Source: Dicyema japonicum (lineage: Eukaryota; Dicyemida; Rhombozoa; Dicyemidae). From it: a DNA stretch of 64,000 nucleotides. Below, piece by piece: positions 43,800 through 54,680 of this stretch. The first letter of the stretch is position 1. Every line of letters begins with the position of its first letter. The notes under the pieces were generated by a model, which was not told where the DNA came from, ran no database searches, and was given only the letters and a program-made list of their open reading frames with translations. The stretch spans positions 330,579 to 394,578 of the forward strand of contig RDEW01000002.1 in NCBI GenBank assembly GCA_011109175.1, in the 5' to 3' direction. The translations under genes and the position numbers were made by a program.

Positions 43800-45174
43800 A
43801 CCCAACAATGTATGTTCTACCGGAAGATGTCGCTTTGGAGATCTATTGAACAAAGAACACACATTCCTGTGGACCGGACGGGATTCCAGTTATTCTGTTA
43901 AAAAATGGGCACAGTGGGAGTATCAGCACTAACATGCATCTTCAACTACTCAATCAACTTCAACTGTATTCCCGCTATATGAAAACTTTTGAATATTCAT
44001 CTAATACTGAAGCCTGGGAAACCAATGCAGGACGCTGCTTCTTACAGCCCTTTGTCGCTCTTGTGCGTCCAGACAAGAATCCTAGAAAAGATGGTTATGA
44101 CACTCACACGACATTCCCTTTTGGATGCCAGTTTTCAGCATGGTTTTAAAGAAAGACGATCAACTATCACACACCTAAATACATTAAAGAAGTTCACAAC
44201 AGATGGCCTCAACAAAAGACCAGGACAGAAAAAGACGATTGTATGCTCAATTGATATCCAGAAGGCTTTTGACCCTGTTTCGAGAAAGATTATCACGCAC
44301 AAAATATATTCGTCGAACATTGACGCAAACCTGAAATTATGGTTGGGAAATTTCTTGAGTGGTCGACGAGGACGAGTACACATGGCAATCGATGTTCCGT
44401 ATCGAGACTATTAGCAAATGGCGTTCCCCAGGGCTCCCCATTATCTCCCCTATTGTTCAACGTTATGATGGATGACTAGCCACTCCCTCAGGGGACGATG
44501 ACATATTGTTAACGTATGCTGATGATATAGTCATTGCCTCGAGGGATGTGAGTATCGTGGAAGCAACAAGAAGAATACAGGACAAAATGTATAAGTTAAG
44601 TTTATGGCTTTGGGAAAATCAATTGACTGCTATCCCGGAGAAGTTGGTGTCGACCCTATTCACGACAAACAGAAGACTAGGAAAATATCAATTGAAGTCA
44701 CACTGGATGGGAAGATTATCCAGCAAAACAAATACCAGAAAATCCTGGACGTCACCTTGAACATTTTCTTAACCTTTACAAAACATGTCGAAAATATGTT
44801 ATTGACTTGTACGAGAAAAATCAACTTCCTGAAGACGTTCTTGGGAAACCTAAGAGATATAAAAGATCTGAGTGATCTGGATATCATATACAAACAGTTC
44901 ATCGAGGCTAATAGGATACGCATGTAATATCTGGGGATCTAACCTTTCTGCAACGAATTTGGACAAGATGTGCAACATTCAAGTAAAGTTAGCAAACCTA
45001 CTAAGGAAATATTTCCGAGTGGAGATCTTGCCTAGAAACCTAGAAAATATGATAGAGGCGACTAAAGCAGTGCCTCTGCGAAGGACTCGGGTATACGGAC
45101 CCCGTCCATATCGGAAATGCGCGCAGTCGAAAACCGAGAAGCGGTGACTTCTAAGGGAATCTGGGATCACCTGA
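43800..45174 (+). pseudogene. LINE B2: reverse transcriptase, frameshifted
   Basis: Reverse transcriptase of B2 spread over three frames. Motifs: CGPDGIP-like start (about 43,870), LILKPGKPMQDAASYSPLSL (about 44,000), FQHGFKERRSTITHL, CSIDIQKAFDPVSR (about 44,245), a broken NGVPQGSPLS region (about 44,420), LTYADDIVIAS (44,509), KILDVTLNIFLTF and IYKQFIEANRI. The C-terminus reads RESGIT-stop (45,172-45,174), the family ending also seen in B3, B4, B5 and B6. The 3' UTR (CACCTGAATTTGTTTATTTT) is of the same subtype as in B5 rather than B3. Confidence 0.85.
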
Positions 45175-45257
45175 ATTTGTTTATTTTGGATATGACGGTG
45201 GTTTTTTGGTTAATTAAAAATAATTAATTATCATTTTAAAAAAATAAAATAAATCGG

Positions 45258-45690
45258 GCACAACACCTTCTTACTACAGAAAATTTACAGACAATAAATA
45301 CTGCCAGTAATCGAATACGCATGCCCTTTCTAAGCTCGATCATTTCTGAATCGTCGTCTCAAAAATTAGAGGCCGCACAACTTGCTGCCTTGAAAATAAT
45401 TAATAAGAAAACCGTGAATAACGTATTGAATATTAAAGAACATTTATGGTAGAGAGTGAAGTCATTTCTACAGTGGGCAATGAAAAACGGCTGTCCGCTT
45501 TCACTCTCTATATCTGACTATCTAGAAAATGCGGGTGTCGATGGAGAATGAGACCGTCCACGTTTTACCAATTCTGTTGGATATTCGAAAACCCCGAACG
45601 AGAGCCAGAACCCGGAAAACCGGGATCACTTAATTAGTAGTTAACTTTTAACTTTCTCTAATCCGGTAATCTTGGGGTAAAAAAAGATTC
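45258..45690 (+). pseudogene. LINE B4: 5'-truncated 3' end
   Basis: C-terminal part of a family B reverse transcriptase directly behind the tail of B2: PVIEYACPFLSSIISESSSQ, AAQLAALKIINKKTVNNVL, a TAG, then VKSFLQWAMKNGCPLSLSI, and in another frame RARTRKTGIT-stop. The 3' UTR GGGATCACTTAATTAG through GTAATCTTGGGGTAAAAAAA matches that of B6 (56,862) over about 75 bases. Confidence 0.8.
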
Positions 45691-45749
45691 CAAATTTGTA
45701 TCATAATTTTACTCGTAATTTATTTGATCAAATTTATATGTGAAAACGT

Positions 45750-46290
45750 TTATCGCAAATAAATAACCCGAATATCGTTAGGACGATATGATATTAATCT
45801 GGAATAGAACTTTCTCAATTCATGATATATCTCTGGTTTCCATGTATTCAAGTATGACACAGGCAATGTCCTCTCAACGTGTTTGAACCTTTTGCGGAAA
45901 TAAACAAAAAGTTCCTCTCTAAGAACGTCTCGAGAAATATAAAGTATTAATAGAGACACCTAATATAATATTGAGTTCATAAAAACCCGTTGAATGGTTT
46001 TCACATTTTTGCAATCCCATGACTGACGATGAAGCTTCAAAATTAGTAGTCCTGGTAGACTGTTTCCAATAATTAAATGTTGAACTTTAAATATTTTTTG
46101 CAGTTCTTCCACAGCTAATTTTCGTGCATCGCAATTGGATATTTTCTTGAAAAATCATAATGCTCTAAATTAAAGTGTCTCTCCAGATTTGACTTTTTTG
46201 TTCTGGATGAATGTTTCGTGGCAAATGAGACATTTTGAAAGGTGATCTGATATGATGGCAATAGTCTCAGCCCATTGAGGTTGGAAATAC
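45750..46290 (-). pseudogene. hAT-type transposon: BED-like zinc finger N-terminus
   Basis: Minus strand in three frames: KCLICHETFIQNKK (46,238-46,190), then SNLERHFNLEHYDFSRKYP, then ARKLAVEELQKIF and onward to an open 69-codon stretch (45,750-45,959: ILYISRDVLREELFVYFRK and VSYLNTWKPEIYHELRKF). The C-x2-C ... H-x4-H spacing with a following YDFSRKYP is characteristic of the zinc finger of ZBED/GTF2IRD2-type proteins derived from hAT transposases. Two frame changes and a TAG show it is dead. The transposase core is not attached; a core-like piece lies at 49,647-50,115 on the same strand but in the wrong order. Confidence 0.6.
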
Positions 46291-46427
46291 ATATTTTTTA
46301 TTTTCAAATTTTTTTGCCACTTAGCGCCAAAGTCAGTGTGGTGCTATGTGGATATTTGCATTGAAGACTCTTTGTTTGTTACTTCTGTTCCTCTTCTATT
46401 ATTTTGGATCCAAGGAGCTTGAATTGT

Positions 46428-46630
46428 TAGCGTGCGTCGTGTAGTTCACCATCTCTGGTGGCGCCAGATATAATCCTAAATTATATCCAAAAAGAACCAT
46501 CCAGAGGAGTTCTCCCTGGACGGATCTTTCTTCAGGTCCGAGCATGCGAAGACTGTTGAGAGAGGCCGGAATCACCTGAATTTTTGCATTCTGTTATGAC
46601 AGTGTTCTTCGGTTCAATAAATTTAAATTT
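46428..46630 (+). mobile_element. LINE B5: family B 5' end joined to its 3' end
   Basis: Only about 200 bp. The first 115 bp match the 5' end of LINE B2 (TAGCGTGCGTC, then GGTGGCG, then ATCCAAAAAGAACCAT, then CTCCCTGGACGG). Near 46,520-46,545 the sequence passes straight into the family's C-terminus, reading MRRLLREAGIT-stop (46,576-46,578), and a 3' UTR like that of B2. All of the endonuclease and reverse transcriptase is missing. It could be a one-off deletion or a member of a short non-autonomous family carrying both LINE ends. Confidence 0.7.
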
Positions 46631-46799
46631 ATAGACATAGTTTAAGAGCCACAAACAGAATTTATGATTAAGCGAGTAAGTTTTTAAATTTAAAATATCT
46701 AATAATTTAAATAAAAATAACAATTTAATGTTTTTAATGATATGTAAGTAATCATTTGCAATAATTTAAAGAGCAACATAAATAACTTAAAGATTCATG

Positions 46800-47440
46800 G
46801 TTGCCGACCCCTGCCCTAGATGACTCTAGAATTCCAGCAACACAGGCGCAAGGGAACTAGACGTCTTGACGGCGATCGGAACGAAAAAAGATCATTAGGT
46901 AGGACCGTTTACTTAGCCAGTTTAAGTTTTAGCCCTCTTAACGGCAGAATAGGCTCCAGAGGCACTCTGGAGTTGATTGCAAGGGGCAAACGTGTCGGTG
47001 CGACAACAAACAGGCACAGAAATGATGGCTAGATGACACTATCAAATTTTTGAAAGAATTCCAGCATATTGCATCATCCAGGCCCTTCTGAGAGAATATG
47101 GAAGGCTGGGAAAGCTGATGATACAGCTCCAGGCCTCACGAGCATGGCCGGCCTTTTGGTCAATAGAGAATTCAGGAAGGCAGTGAGAATCCTCTTGACA
47201 AGTGTTAAAGACCATTAGCGACGAGAATATCCAAGGAGAGAAACGTGTACAGGGTTGCAAATTTCGAGCCCTCAGAGTCTCACAGGCAAAGTGGCTTGCT
47301 TCCATGAATAATCTCAACAGGACGTTAAAGATATGCTCCGCTGTCGAACGGAAAATCTCGTTAATCTGTATCTTTAAAATTACCTGTGTTTGATCGATTT
47401 CTTGAAGAGACTGTCTGGGTATAAGTCGGTTAGCACCCAC
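46800..47440 (-). pseudogene. Retroelement C-terminal fragment, family D copy 1
   Basis: A minus-strand open stretch (47,042-47,440) contains NEIFRSTAEHIFN, VFNTCQEDSHCLPEFSID and AREAWSCIISFPSLP. Further left, in decayed frames, is a Cys-containing segment (ACLLSHRHVCP) and the sequence shared with 54,480-54,660 (CGGTCCTACCTAATGAT). Copies D2 (54 kb) and D3 (62.6 kb) show parts of the same order. In D2 a CxCG...H..SC motif identifies the region as the C-terminal metal-binding end of a reverse transcriptase polyprotein. D1 itself would not be recognisable alone. Confidence 0.45.
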
Positions 47441-49429
47441 ATCGTTACGTTTACTTCCCCTTAAAATAATTAGCTAATAATAACTTAAATTAAGAAAAAT
47501 ATGACTCTGATAATATAAGTGATTCAAAACGGTTGTACTGTTTTTTCGAGATTTACTTCTGAAATGAAAAAATTTGATACAAAAACAAAAGTTCATTAAG
47601 ATAGCTGTCATTGATTAAGTAACCATGAATTTCGCTGTTTTGTTCTTCGACAAAATTAAGATAACCTTTATTCACTGCCAATCAAGGAATTACAATGTTA
47701 CATCTGGGGAACATAAATTCGGTAAAATCAACTTTTATTTTTAATTTGATTGATTTTATGCTAATTGCTAGTAAAAAAAGTATCTGGTCCACATGCGGAG
47801 ACAGAACATTGGTTTAATACACAGACAAGTTCAAAAAAATATTGCAAATATGTGAATACGTTGAATACATGTAGAATATGTTGTAATTGTTGCCATTTAT
47901 CCTACTGAGACATTTTATCTGTTACTATACTTCTGAATTATGTATGAAATCTAGCAATCATATACTTTTGACTTATATTCAAAACCAAATGCCTAACATT
48001 GTAAAATCGTTTTTTTATTGTGGACCCTGAATCAAAATCAATTAATTTTAATCTTTCATTGATAGACAACTAAAGACAGACTGAAAACAAGAACTATACC
48101 ATTTCCCATTCAATATGAGAATATTATCATTCAAAATGGAATAGTGTCATTCAATTTAGAACAGTGGCAATCAAAATGGAATATTGTCATTCAAAATGAA
48201 ACTTTTCAACTTAAATAATTACACGAAAATGAATTAAAAATCATATTCAATCACTCTTATTCAAGGATTTTACATTCGAGCATGATTCCTGAAGAAGATT
48301 TACTAGAGAGCTGCATTAACTTGATCCATTGCATTTGAACTAAGGATTCATCTCAATTTGTTCAATCATAAAATCCACATTCTCTCCAATCTCCAGGAGC
48401 ATCATATACAACCAGGAGCTTTAAATTTTTTTCAAAATTTTTTTTGCTTTTAAAAATTGATTACATTGAGAATGAAAAGATTAATGAAAATTTTTTAAAA
48501 GATTCAGAAAGACTAAATAAAATCAGAAAACATGAGACTTGTGGACAAAAAGATACAGCGTTAAATCAATCGGAATTTGGCGTCTCTTGAGTAAGATGGA
48601 TCCAATGACGCCAACAGAAAGAAGATAAATCTTAATCAAGTTGCCACATGGTAATTCAGCTTTATTGAGTTTATTTTTTAAATTGGCGACAAAATTCAAG
48701 TAATCAAAATGGCCAATTTGCCAGTATTCACTGTAAAAAAATTGTTTATCACCTACTTAAGTTCATATCGCCCCCTGAAAGCAATTTCTCATAAACACAC
48801 AGCTGAAATTTCAAATCGCCCTAAAAAGAACCGATATCACTCACTTTGGTAAAGCTTGCACAAATTGAAATGATTGTGGATATTTACCCTCTGTTCGATC
48901 GCGAAAAAATATATAAAGAGACTGTGTTTGCTGGCTCATTTGATAAATAATTAGATGTAGCTAAATTAACATAAAAACAATGTGGACGTAAATTTGAATT
49001 TTTTGAAAAATTAATTATTTTGTAAAATTTTTTATTATTAATAATTTCCAGATGAGTAGTGTATATTTATTTTAATTATTAAATTTTCAATATAAAACCA
49101 CTTACTAATAAATTAAATTTTACGTTCAATCAATTAATTTATCGTTATTTAAAATTTAAAAATTTTACAAATATTATGTGTTATGTATTTACGTGTGCTA
49201 TGATGTAAATCGTACCGCCCCAGTCTGATGATAATGCTGATTGTACATTCTGAGCACATCATTTGTTAAATTAAAACTTCGAATCCGCGCATTTTTTCAA
49301 AATTACATAATTCCGCCGCATTTAAAAATAATTTTTTTCATTTTTTTATTATTTTTATTTTTTTAATTCAAAAATACTTCTACACGAGACATTATCAATT
49401 CTTGTGTTGTTGGTCCTAATGAAACGTAA
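47441..49429. other. Stretch without recognised gene
   Basis: AT-rich. Contains a minisatellite at 48,110-48,215 and a weak relative (48,560-48,660, minus strand) of the PFDGITRSTLL region of array 2 units U3 and U4. Nothing else was recognised on either strand. Confidence 0.3.
48110..48215. repeat. Minisatellite, about five units of 19-21 bp
   Basis: Degenerate tandem repeats of CATTCAAAATGGAATAGTGT. Units differ by one to five bases and a single-base length change. Confidence 0.7.
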
Positions 49430-49640
49430 TTGTACAATATTAAAAAATTCTGAAAAGCTCCAAATTATAAAATTTATCCGTCGATGGACATCCGATGATC
49501 GAGCTGAAGATTGTAAGGTCGCAAATCATGTGAGGAATATTCTATAGAACAAGGAAGATTAATTCCGAGGAAGTGTCAGGTTAACCTTAAATGTAAAGTT
49601 AGCGAACGGCGGCAAAAAAACTAAAAACAACCAACGATCT
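49430..49640 (+). pseudogene. LINE A2: C-terminal fragment
   Basis: Matches 60,058-60,243 closely (for example ATTTATCCGTCGATGGACAT and GTTAGCGAACGGCGGCAAAA). The frame FIRRWTSDDRAEDCKVANHV aligns with the RSRWRLFGHILR ... PANHVIDEYF region of LINE A1, and the nucleotide stretch around CCGAGGAAG matches A1's GRPRTT region. It lacks the last codons and the 3' UTR that the 60-kb copy has. Confidence 0.55.
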
Positions 49641-49646
49641 CTGATT

Positions 49647-50115
49647 TCAGCAAATTTTTATTTTGGTGTCTTGTTTATAACATCTGCGGCCTTTATTTAT
49701 GAAATTAAAAAAATCCACATCCTTAAAATATCCTCTTATTTTAAGGCAATAGTTATGAAGATGAGCACATGTTACAAAATGTAAATTCGTGTATAAAATC
49801 TTCAATACTTGTACGGCAGCTAACATGTATCTGGCTGCATCCGACATCAGTAATACAAAATTATGGGATCTATCGCAAAATACAGATCTAAAATAAATGC
49901 AAATAAAACCTAAAAAATAGCTTAATTCTGTCAAGCTGCATCTGCCATAAATTTTCTACACTTTTTCGACATGGCTAAGTAGAAAGAAGATTATGTCCAA
50001 TACTCTCAAACAAGTCTCGTAAGCTTTTACTGTTCAGTATATGCAAGGGAATATCGGATTTGACAAAAGCCTTAATTAGTGACTTTATAGACCCATGTGT
50101 CGGTAAATGAGACGA
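49647..50115 (-). pseudogene. hAT-type transposase core fragment
   Basis: Minus strand. First (50,110-49,990) SIKSLIKAFVKSDIPLHI followed by LNSKSLRDLFESI, then broken sequence (RKSVENLWQMQL), then an open stretch (49,934-49,647) with NFVLLMSDAARYMLAAVQ, LKILYTNLHFVTCAHLHN and KIRGYFKDVDFF. The order (a FVKS.IPL segment, then a [ST]DAA.YM motif, then HVTC.AH) is that of hAT-superfamily transposases related to ZBED/FAM200 proteins, where the Asp of SDAA belongs to the catalytic core. Several breaks show that it is inactive. Confidence 0.6.
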
Positions 50116-50629
50116 GTTTTATGGTATTGACACCTGTAAAATAGTAATAAAAATAATAAACCTGCTAATTTGAAATGCTTTTAAGAAAATCTATGTGATT
50201 CAATAAAAAATTTGTTTTTTTTGCAGTACAAATATCCCACATAAATTAAAAAAGAGATTTCCTTGTGAATTGATAGAAAATTCATCAGGATATTTTCAAA
50301 CACAAGACTTATTCTTTTCAATTACACGCTTGATTGAACGCGGAATCACAGTGAATGATGATAATTGATTCACGCTTCTATTTTTTTAAAAAACTCAAAA
50401 AAGTAAAAAATAAAAAATAAAAATTAATGAAATTTTTGACTTTTTTGACCTAAAAATTAAATTTTGACCTTTTTGACATTAAACGAAATTTTGACTTTAT
50501 AACTTTTGATTAATATAATATTTTTTGATTAAAAATACGTTTTTTCATAAGTTTTAGACAATTTTAAAGAACATATCAATTTTTAACTTAAATTGACAAA
50601 ATTGCCCTAGTAATCATATAATTTCCAGA
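50116..50629. other. AT-rich stretch without gene
   Basis: A/T runs and a TTTTTGACC-type short repeat near 50,430-50,500. Nothing else was seen. Confidence 0.3.
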
Positions 50630-51040
50630 CACATTTGAATTTAGTTTCCGACTGCATGGTCACAAACTGGATGTCTCCTTCCACATCAAAATCTTCTATA
50701 ACAATATATACTACAGGACGGAGACAATTCAATCATACTCCTAATATATACCTTAACAAGGAACTTCTCCAATGATTTCATATCCTAAAATCCTCGGAGT
50801 CATGTTTGACACGAATATCCTTCGAACTGTAGCTGGTCAATCGAATGGTCAACAAAAAAAGTTTAAAACGCTCTTGTACAAGCAATTCATCAAGATGACA
50901 CTGAATTATGTCTCCCCAACGTGGGCTCCACGCATATCACCCTCAACTGTCTCTAACTGGAGAGTAGTTTGGGTCTTCTTTTCCTGCCCTGGATTACCAG
51001 GACTCGACGTGAAAGTAATGTAGCTCAGAGAGTATCATGT
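50630..51040 (+). pseudogene. LINE family B reverse transcriptase fragment
   Basis: Short C-terminal piece: SYPKILGVMFDTN (about 50,777; compare RPTILGVTFD in B3), then LLYKQFIKMTLNYVSPTWAP (compare IYKQFIEA in B2 and TYVSTSWA in B6). About 40 codons between the two islands are missing, and no 3' end is visible. Confidence 0.65.
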
Positions 51041-51800
51041 CTTTTAACGGTAGCCAGTTTTCTATGTTAGCGAAACTGTGGTTAATACTTTAATTTATAG
51101 CATTTGGATGCCCTAATTTATTGATCGATAAGAAGTGACGTAATTAACAATTCTCTTTAGGTTTGCTTCTCCCACACTGGCTACTTAGTTAAATATTTCT
51201 CTTAGATCCTCCGTTCCTTCTCTTCTTTTTATGAGTGGTATTCTGACATCCACTTGTCTCAGATAATGCATAGAGTAGGAGTGCCATAAAAAATTATTCT
51301 CGATCAATAGATATTAATTTTTAAGATTAAAAAACGAACTGAAGATCTATCCCGTCGGATCGGCTCAATGATCCTGAGGGTCACCAAGAATCCATGGGAG
51401 ACTGGATGGCTTCGAGTGCGTATCTCAATATATATCGTCAGAGGAAAAAGAGCCGTATTAGCTACCTAATTTTTAATTTCTAAAATCACTTAATAAATTT
51501 GAACAAAAGAACAAAAAAATTATGGTGACATTGTTATTATCAAGGCACTTTCACGAAAGCTGATACAGGAATGATTGATTTAGGAATATCTGATACAGGA
51601 ATACAGGAATGATTGATTTAGAAGGAGAAGATGGAAGTGTGATTCAAGAAAATAGCAGAGACTTAGCAAAGCTAGAATAATTTTTCAATATAAATTTCTC
51701 AATTTTTTCTAATAAAACAGTTATTATTATTTTGATCATTTATAATATCATTAGAGTTAGGAGTTTTTAAGCTTCAATGGGATCCCGACGATAGAAGATA
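51041..51800. other. Stretch without recognised gene
   Basis: On the minus strand 51,176-51,270 reads LRQVDVRIPLIKRREGTED in one frame. The bases behind LRQVDV recur on the plus strand at 63,775-63,795 (CTGAGACAAGTGGATGTCAG). The family is unknown. A 13-base duplication (TGATACAGGAAT) sits near 51,560-51,605. Confidence 0.3.
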
Positions 51801-51829
51801 ACTAAATGGAGTGTGGATACATCGGAAGT

Positions 51830-53210
51830 GTCCAGGCCGCATAGGCGGACACGTTTAAATATCCTAAAAATAACTCCTTACTTACTTTGGAATAAACTTT
51901 GTTTGGTTGGATGTTGGATGGACCATTATTGCGAATTTCTGCAAGGAAAAGGAAAGGTGGTTAATTTGTGGTGGAGAACACAATTTGAACTCTTGTTTAG
52001 CTAAGAACAGTGAAAGGAAATGCATTAACTGCGGAACAGTTGGTTATTTGGCTTGTTATGGTGGTTGTTCTTCAGCAAAGGCTGTCTTCGGAGAAAGAAC
52101 AAAAGACATGACTAAGAAAATGTTTTGACGCCGTTAATTGGGTTAAAGCTGAGGCTGTTGAAAATGTTCGGGAAAATCTACACACCCCATAAAATGTGAC
52201 TTTTTGACCAAAATAGACGCGAAAATATCGACCGTGGATACTGCCGAACCTCTGAGAATACAAACATTGTTACCTATTATTTGTCCGTGTCTTCCGGGTT
52301 TTCTGTTGTGATGTCCTCGACCCCGAATCACTGTTCTCCAAGTGCCTGGGATTATTTGGGAATGGCGTTAATATCGGAATCTGTTCATCAAATTTGGAAC
52401 GACCTTTTATGCATGGTGATATTGGTAGTGATCATTAACTAATCCTTTATAAACGCAACCTAACTACTTTACTGCTCTAGTACGCTATGAATTGACAAGT
52501 ATAAACTGGGACTATTACCGAAAAAGCATTGGTTTATATTTATGACGTTTTGGCCATTTTTGTAATTTCGAGTCTTCCAAGTTTGATCTTGAGAGTTCTT
52601 GTGACTCTAATTTTTTTTCTTCAAATCGTACCTCGGAACATATATTCGAATAAAGTCTATTTGGTTGACAAGAAATCTCCATTGACAATAAAATGTTACA
52701 GTTTTTTGAAAAGAAAACAATGTTAAAAACAACTACGTCGATGTCCTGATCCTCATGACCGTACGCTCAAATAGACAGAAATTATGATAACCAAGAAATA
52801 CGCAGATTAGAAAAAATTAAAAAGAATAATTTTTGGATAGCTCAGTGCAGCGATTTGTATCAAAAAAACAGAATCTATAAAAAAAAATCTATAATAAAGT
52901 AACTGGACAAGAAAAAAACAAGTAAATCCAGAAAAGAAATTCCACTGTTGCAATGTCATGATGGGTTTTCTGTATTTTTTAGAAAAAATTCCTAACCTGA
53001 TTAGGGACGAACTCTCGAAAATACATAAGGTTAACCTTGATGAGCGACTGTATCGTTTGGCCTTCAGTTCTCTGAAAGAAAAGCTGGAAAAAGTAATTAG
53101 TTTTTTTATTTCTACGTCACAGCCCTATAAATGCTGGAGAAGTTGAAAATGCGATGAAATACACTAAAGAGATTCAAACCGGAGCATCTGAATTCTGTCT
53201 GGTACTTATA
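51830..53210 (+). pseudogene. Decayed LINE: ORF1 zinc knuckles followed by ORF2 islands
   Basis: Islands in the expected order of a Jockey/CR1-type LINE. CCHC knuckles of an ORF1 RNA-binding protein lie at 51,890-52,090 (CLVGCWMDHYCEF in one frame; RWLICGGEHNLNSC and KCINCGTVGYLAC in the next). HGDIGSDH, the end of an endonuclease domain, lies near 52,410-52,430. A Lys-rich linker (NQEIRRLEKIKKNNFW) follows near 52,790, and NAGEVENAMKYTKEI, the approach to the reverse transcriptase, near 53,130. Most of the endonuclease and the whole catalytic core are missing. The zinc knuckles are the firmest part; the remaining islands are supported by order more than by sequence. Confidence 0.55.
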
Positions 53211-53329
53211 ACACTGCGCCATCCCACAAAAATTCTAAAATATTTGTTATAGGGTTTTCAAATTTGTTTAATAACTTTTAAAATTTTTTAATAATTTGTC
53301 AAAAACATTAATAAGTTTTTCATAAAGTT

Positions 53330-53490
53330 ATTAATAAATGTCTTATAGAATTACTCACAAATCCCTCCCAAGTCAATACAATAGGAATAATCTTAACTTT
53401 GCCGCTGTATATTTTAGACAACTGACAGCGAAAAGGTCATATTTGTTTAGTTTTTTCACCTTAACTACCTTCAACATCTCTTGAGAAGTG
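53330..53490 (-). pseudogene. Fragment of restriction-like endonuclease LINE, copy 3
   Basis: The minus strand reads VKVKKLNKYDLFA in one frame and, after a frame change, KVKIIPIVLTWEGFVS. These match EVEKLHKYDLLA and QVKIIPVVLTWDGVVS of the copy at 316-936. Upstream and downstream parts are gone. Confidence 0.65.
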
Positions 53491-54004
53491 GATACTAAAT
53501 GTCTACTTAGATAAATCATACTTATTTATTTCGAACAATGTATAACCGAGATACATTGAAAAATGTCAGACATACTTCTATTGCACAAAATGTCAATTTA
53601 GCTAATGATAGATGAACGCTCTATTCTTTTAATAAATTTTATTGTAGAATTTAAATTTGTTAAAATTTTAAATAATAAAATAATAAGCATAGCGTTTTTG
53701 TTTCTTGTGATGGACGAATCTGACGTATTTACTAATGAAGATGATCTCTTTGAAGACTTTTCTGTTCAAGGTGACTTATTTAACAATATTTCAGATGGGA
53801 TGATTGCCATGATGACTTTATTGCTATGCATGGAGTTCACAGTGGCATGAGAATTTGGATAAAGTGAGTTCTACCAAAATTCAAAGTATACAATTTTATG
53901 TGAGTGTAGAAACGAAATTACAAAATTTTTGGCGAATAAGAATAATCAATAATTTATAAATATTATTATTTGTAAAAATATTTAAATTAGTTCATTTAAT
54001 GAAT
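53491..54004. other. Stretch without recognised gene
   Basis: An 81-codon frame at 53,605-53,850 has an acidic centre (MDESDVFTNEDDLFEDFS) but no recognisable family. It may be chance. Confidence 0.25.
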
Positions 54005-54680
54005 ATTTCTCGTCGCTAATGGCATGTAACACTCGTCAATACGATTCTACACTCTCTGACTGAATTCTCGATCGAAAGGACGCCAATTATGCTCGTGAGG
54101 CCTGTAGTCGTACCTATCAGTTGCCTACGCTTTCCGGTTCTCAATGCTTTATGCCTTAATTCTTCTGAAGTTCTGCTAATGTCATCTAACCAACATCGCC
54201 GTGCCTGTTTGTTAACAGAAAGATGTGCCTGCCGATGCGGAGACAAGATCGACTGTTTTAACCTACATCCTCTCTCCTGCAAGAAAAATGCAGGAAATCC
54301 CTTATAAATCTTGCCTTGAAATTTGTCGTTAGGTAGCTTTTGATGTAGTTAGACACCCATCATGCTCGAAGAAGTGAGTATATGCAGGCGTGAGGGGAAA
54401 TTACCAATTGGAATTAACATTTTTTCCTTGATGTCAGAAAAACTCTTTTCTGAGACCTCACCTGAACCGACACGTTTTTTTTTGCAACTAACTCAGAGTA
54501 CCCTAAATCCTGTTCTGCCGCTGAGAAGCCCTAGAGATTGAAACGGGCAAATTCGCGGTCCTACCTAATGATTTTTGTTTGTTCCACTCGCCGTTAAGAC
54601 GTCTGGTTCTCTTGCGCTAGCGACACTAGAATTTTTGAGTCGTCCAGGGAATCGGAATTCTACACGATCAGGAGATTCCC
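54005..54680 (+). pseudogene. Retroelement C-terminal fragment, family D copy 2
   Basis: An open plus-strand stretch (54,089-54,307) reads LVRPVVVPISCLRFPVLNAL and ends ERCACRCGDKIDCFNLHPLS, then CKKNAG. The CxCG...D....LH.LSCK..AG pattern is the metal-binding C-terminus found in many Jockey/CR1-like reverse transcriptases. Downstream, decayed sequence at 54,480-54,660 matches the left part of D1 in the same relative order, over CGGTCCTACCTAATGAT and CGTTAAGACGTCTGGTTC. Upstream bases match D3 (GTGTAGAAT and GCCATTAGCGACGAG, in complement). Confidence 0.6.

Noticed and set aside
48110-48215. CRISPR-like array
   Set aside because: The repeats are adjacent and degenerate with no spacers, and the window is eukaryotic.
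49430-49555. CENP-B/Tigger helix-turn-helix reading (SEKLQIIKFI...)
   Set aside because: The segment aligns better, together with 60,058-60,350, to the C-terminus and 3' UTR of LINE A.
53605-53850. Exon-like acidic ORF
   Set aside because: There is no recognisable domain, no convincing splice sites and no relative in the window; kept only as a note in the surrounding stretch.
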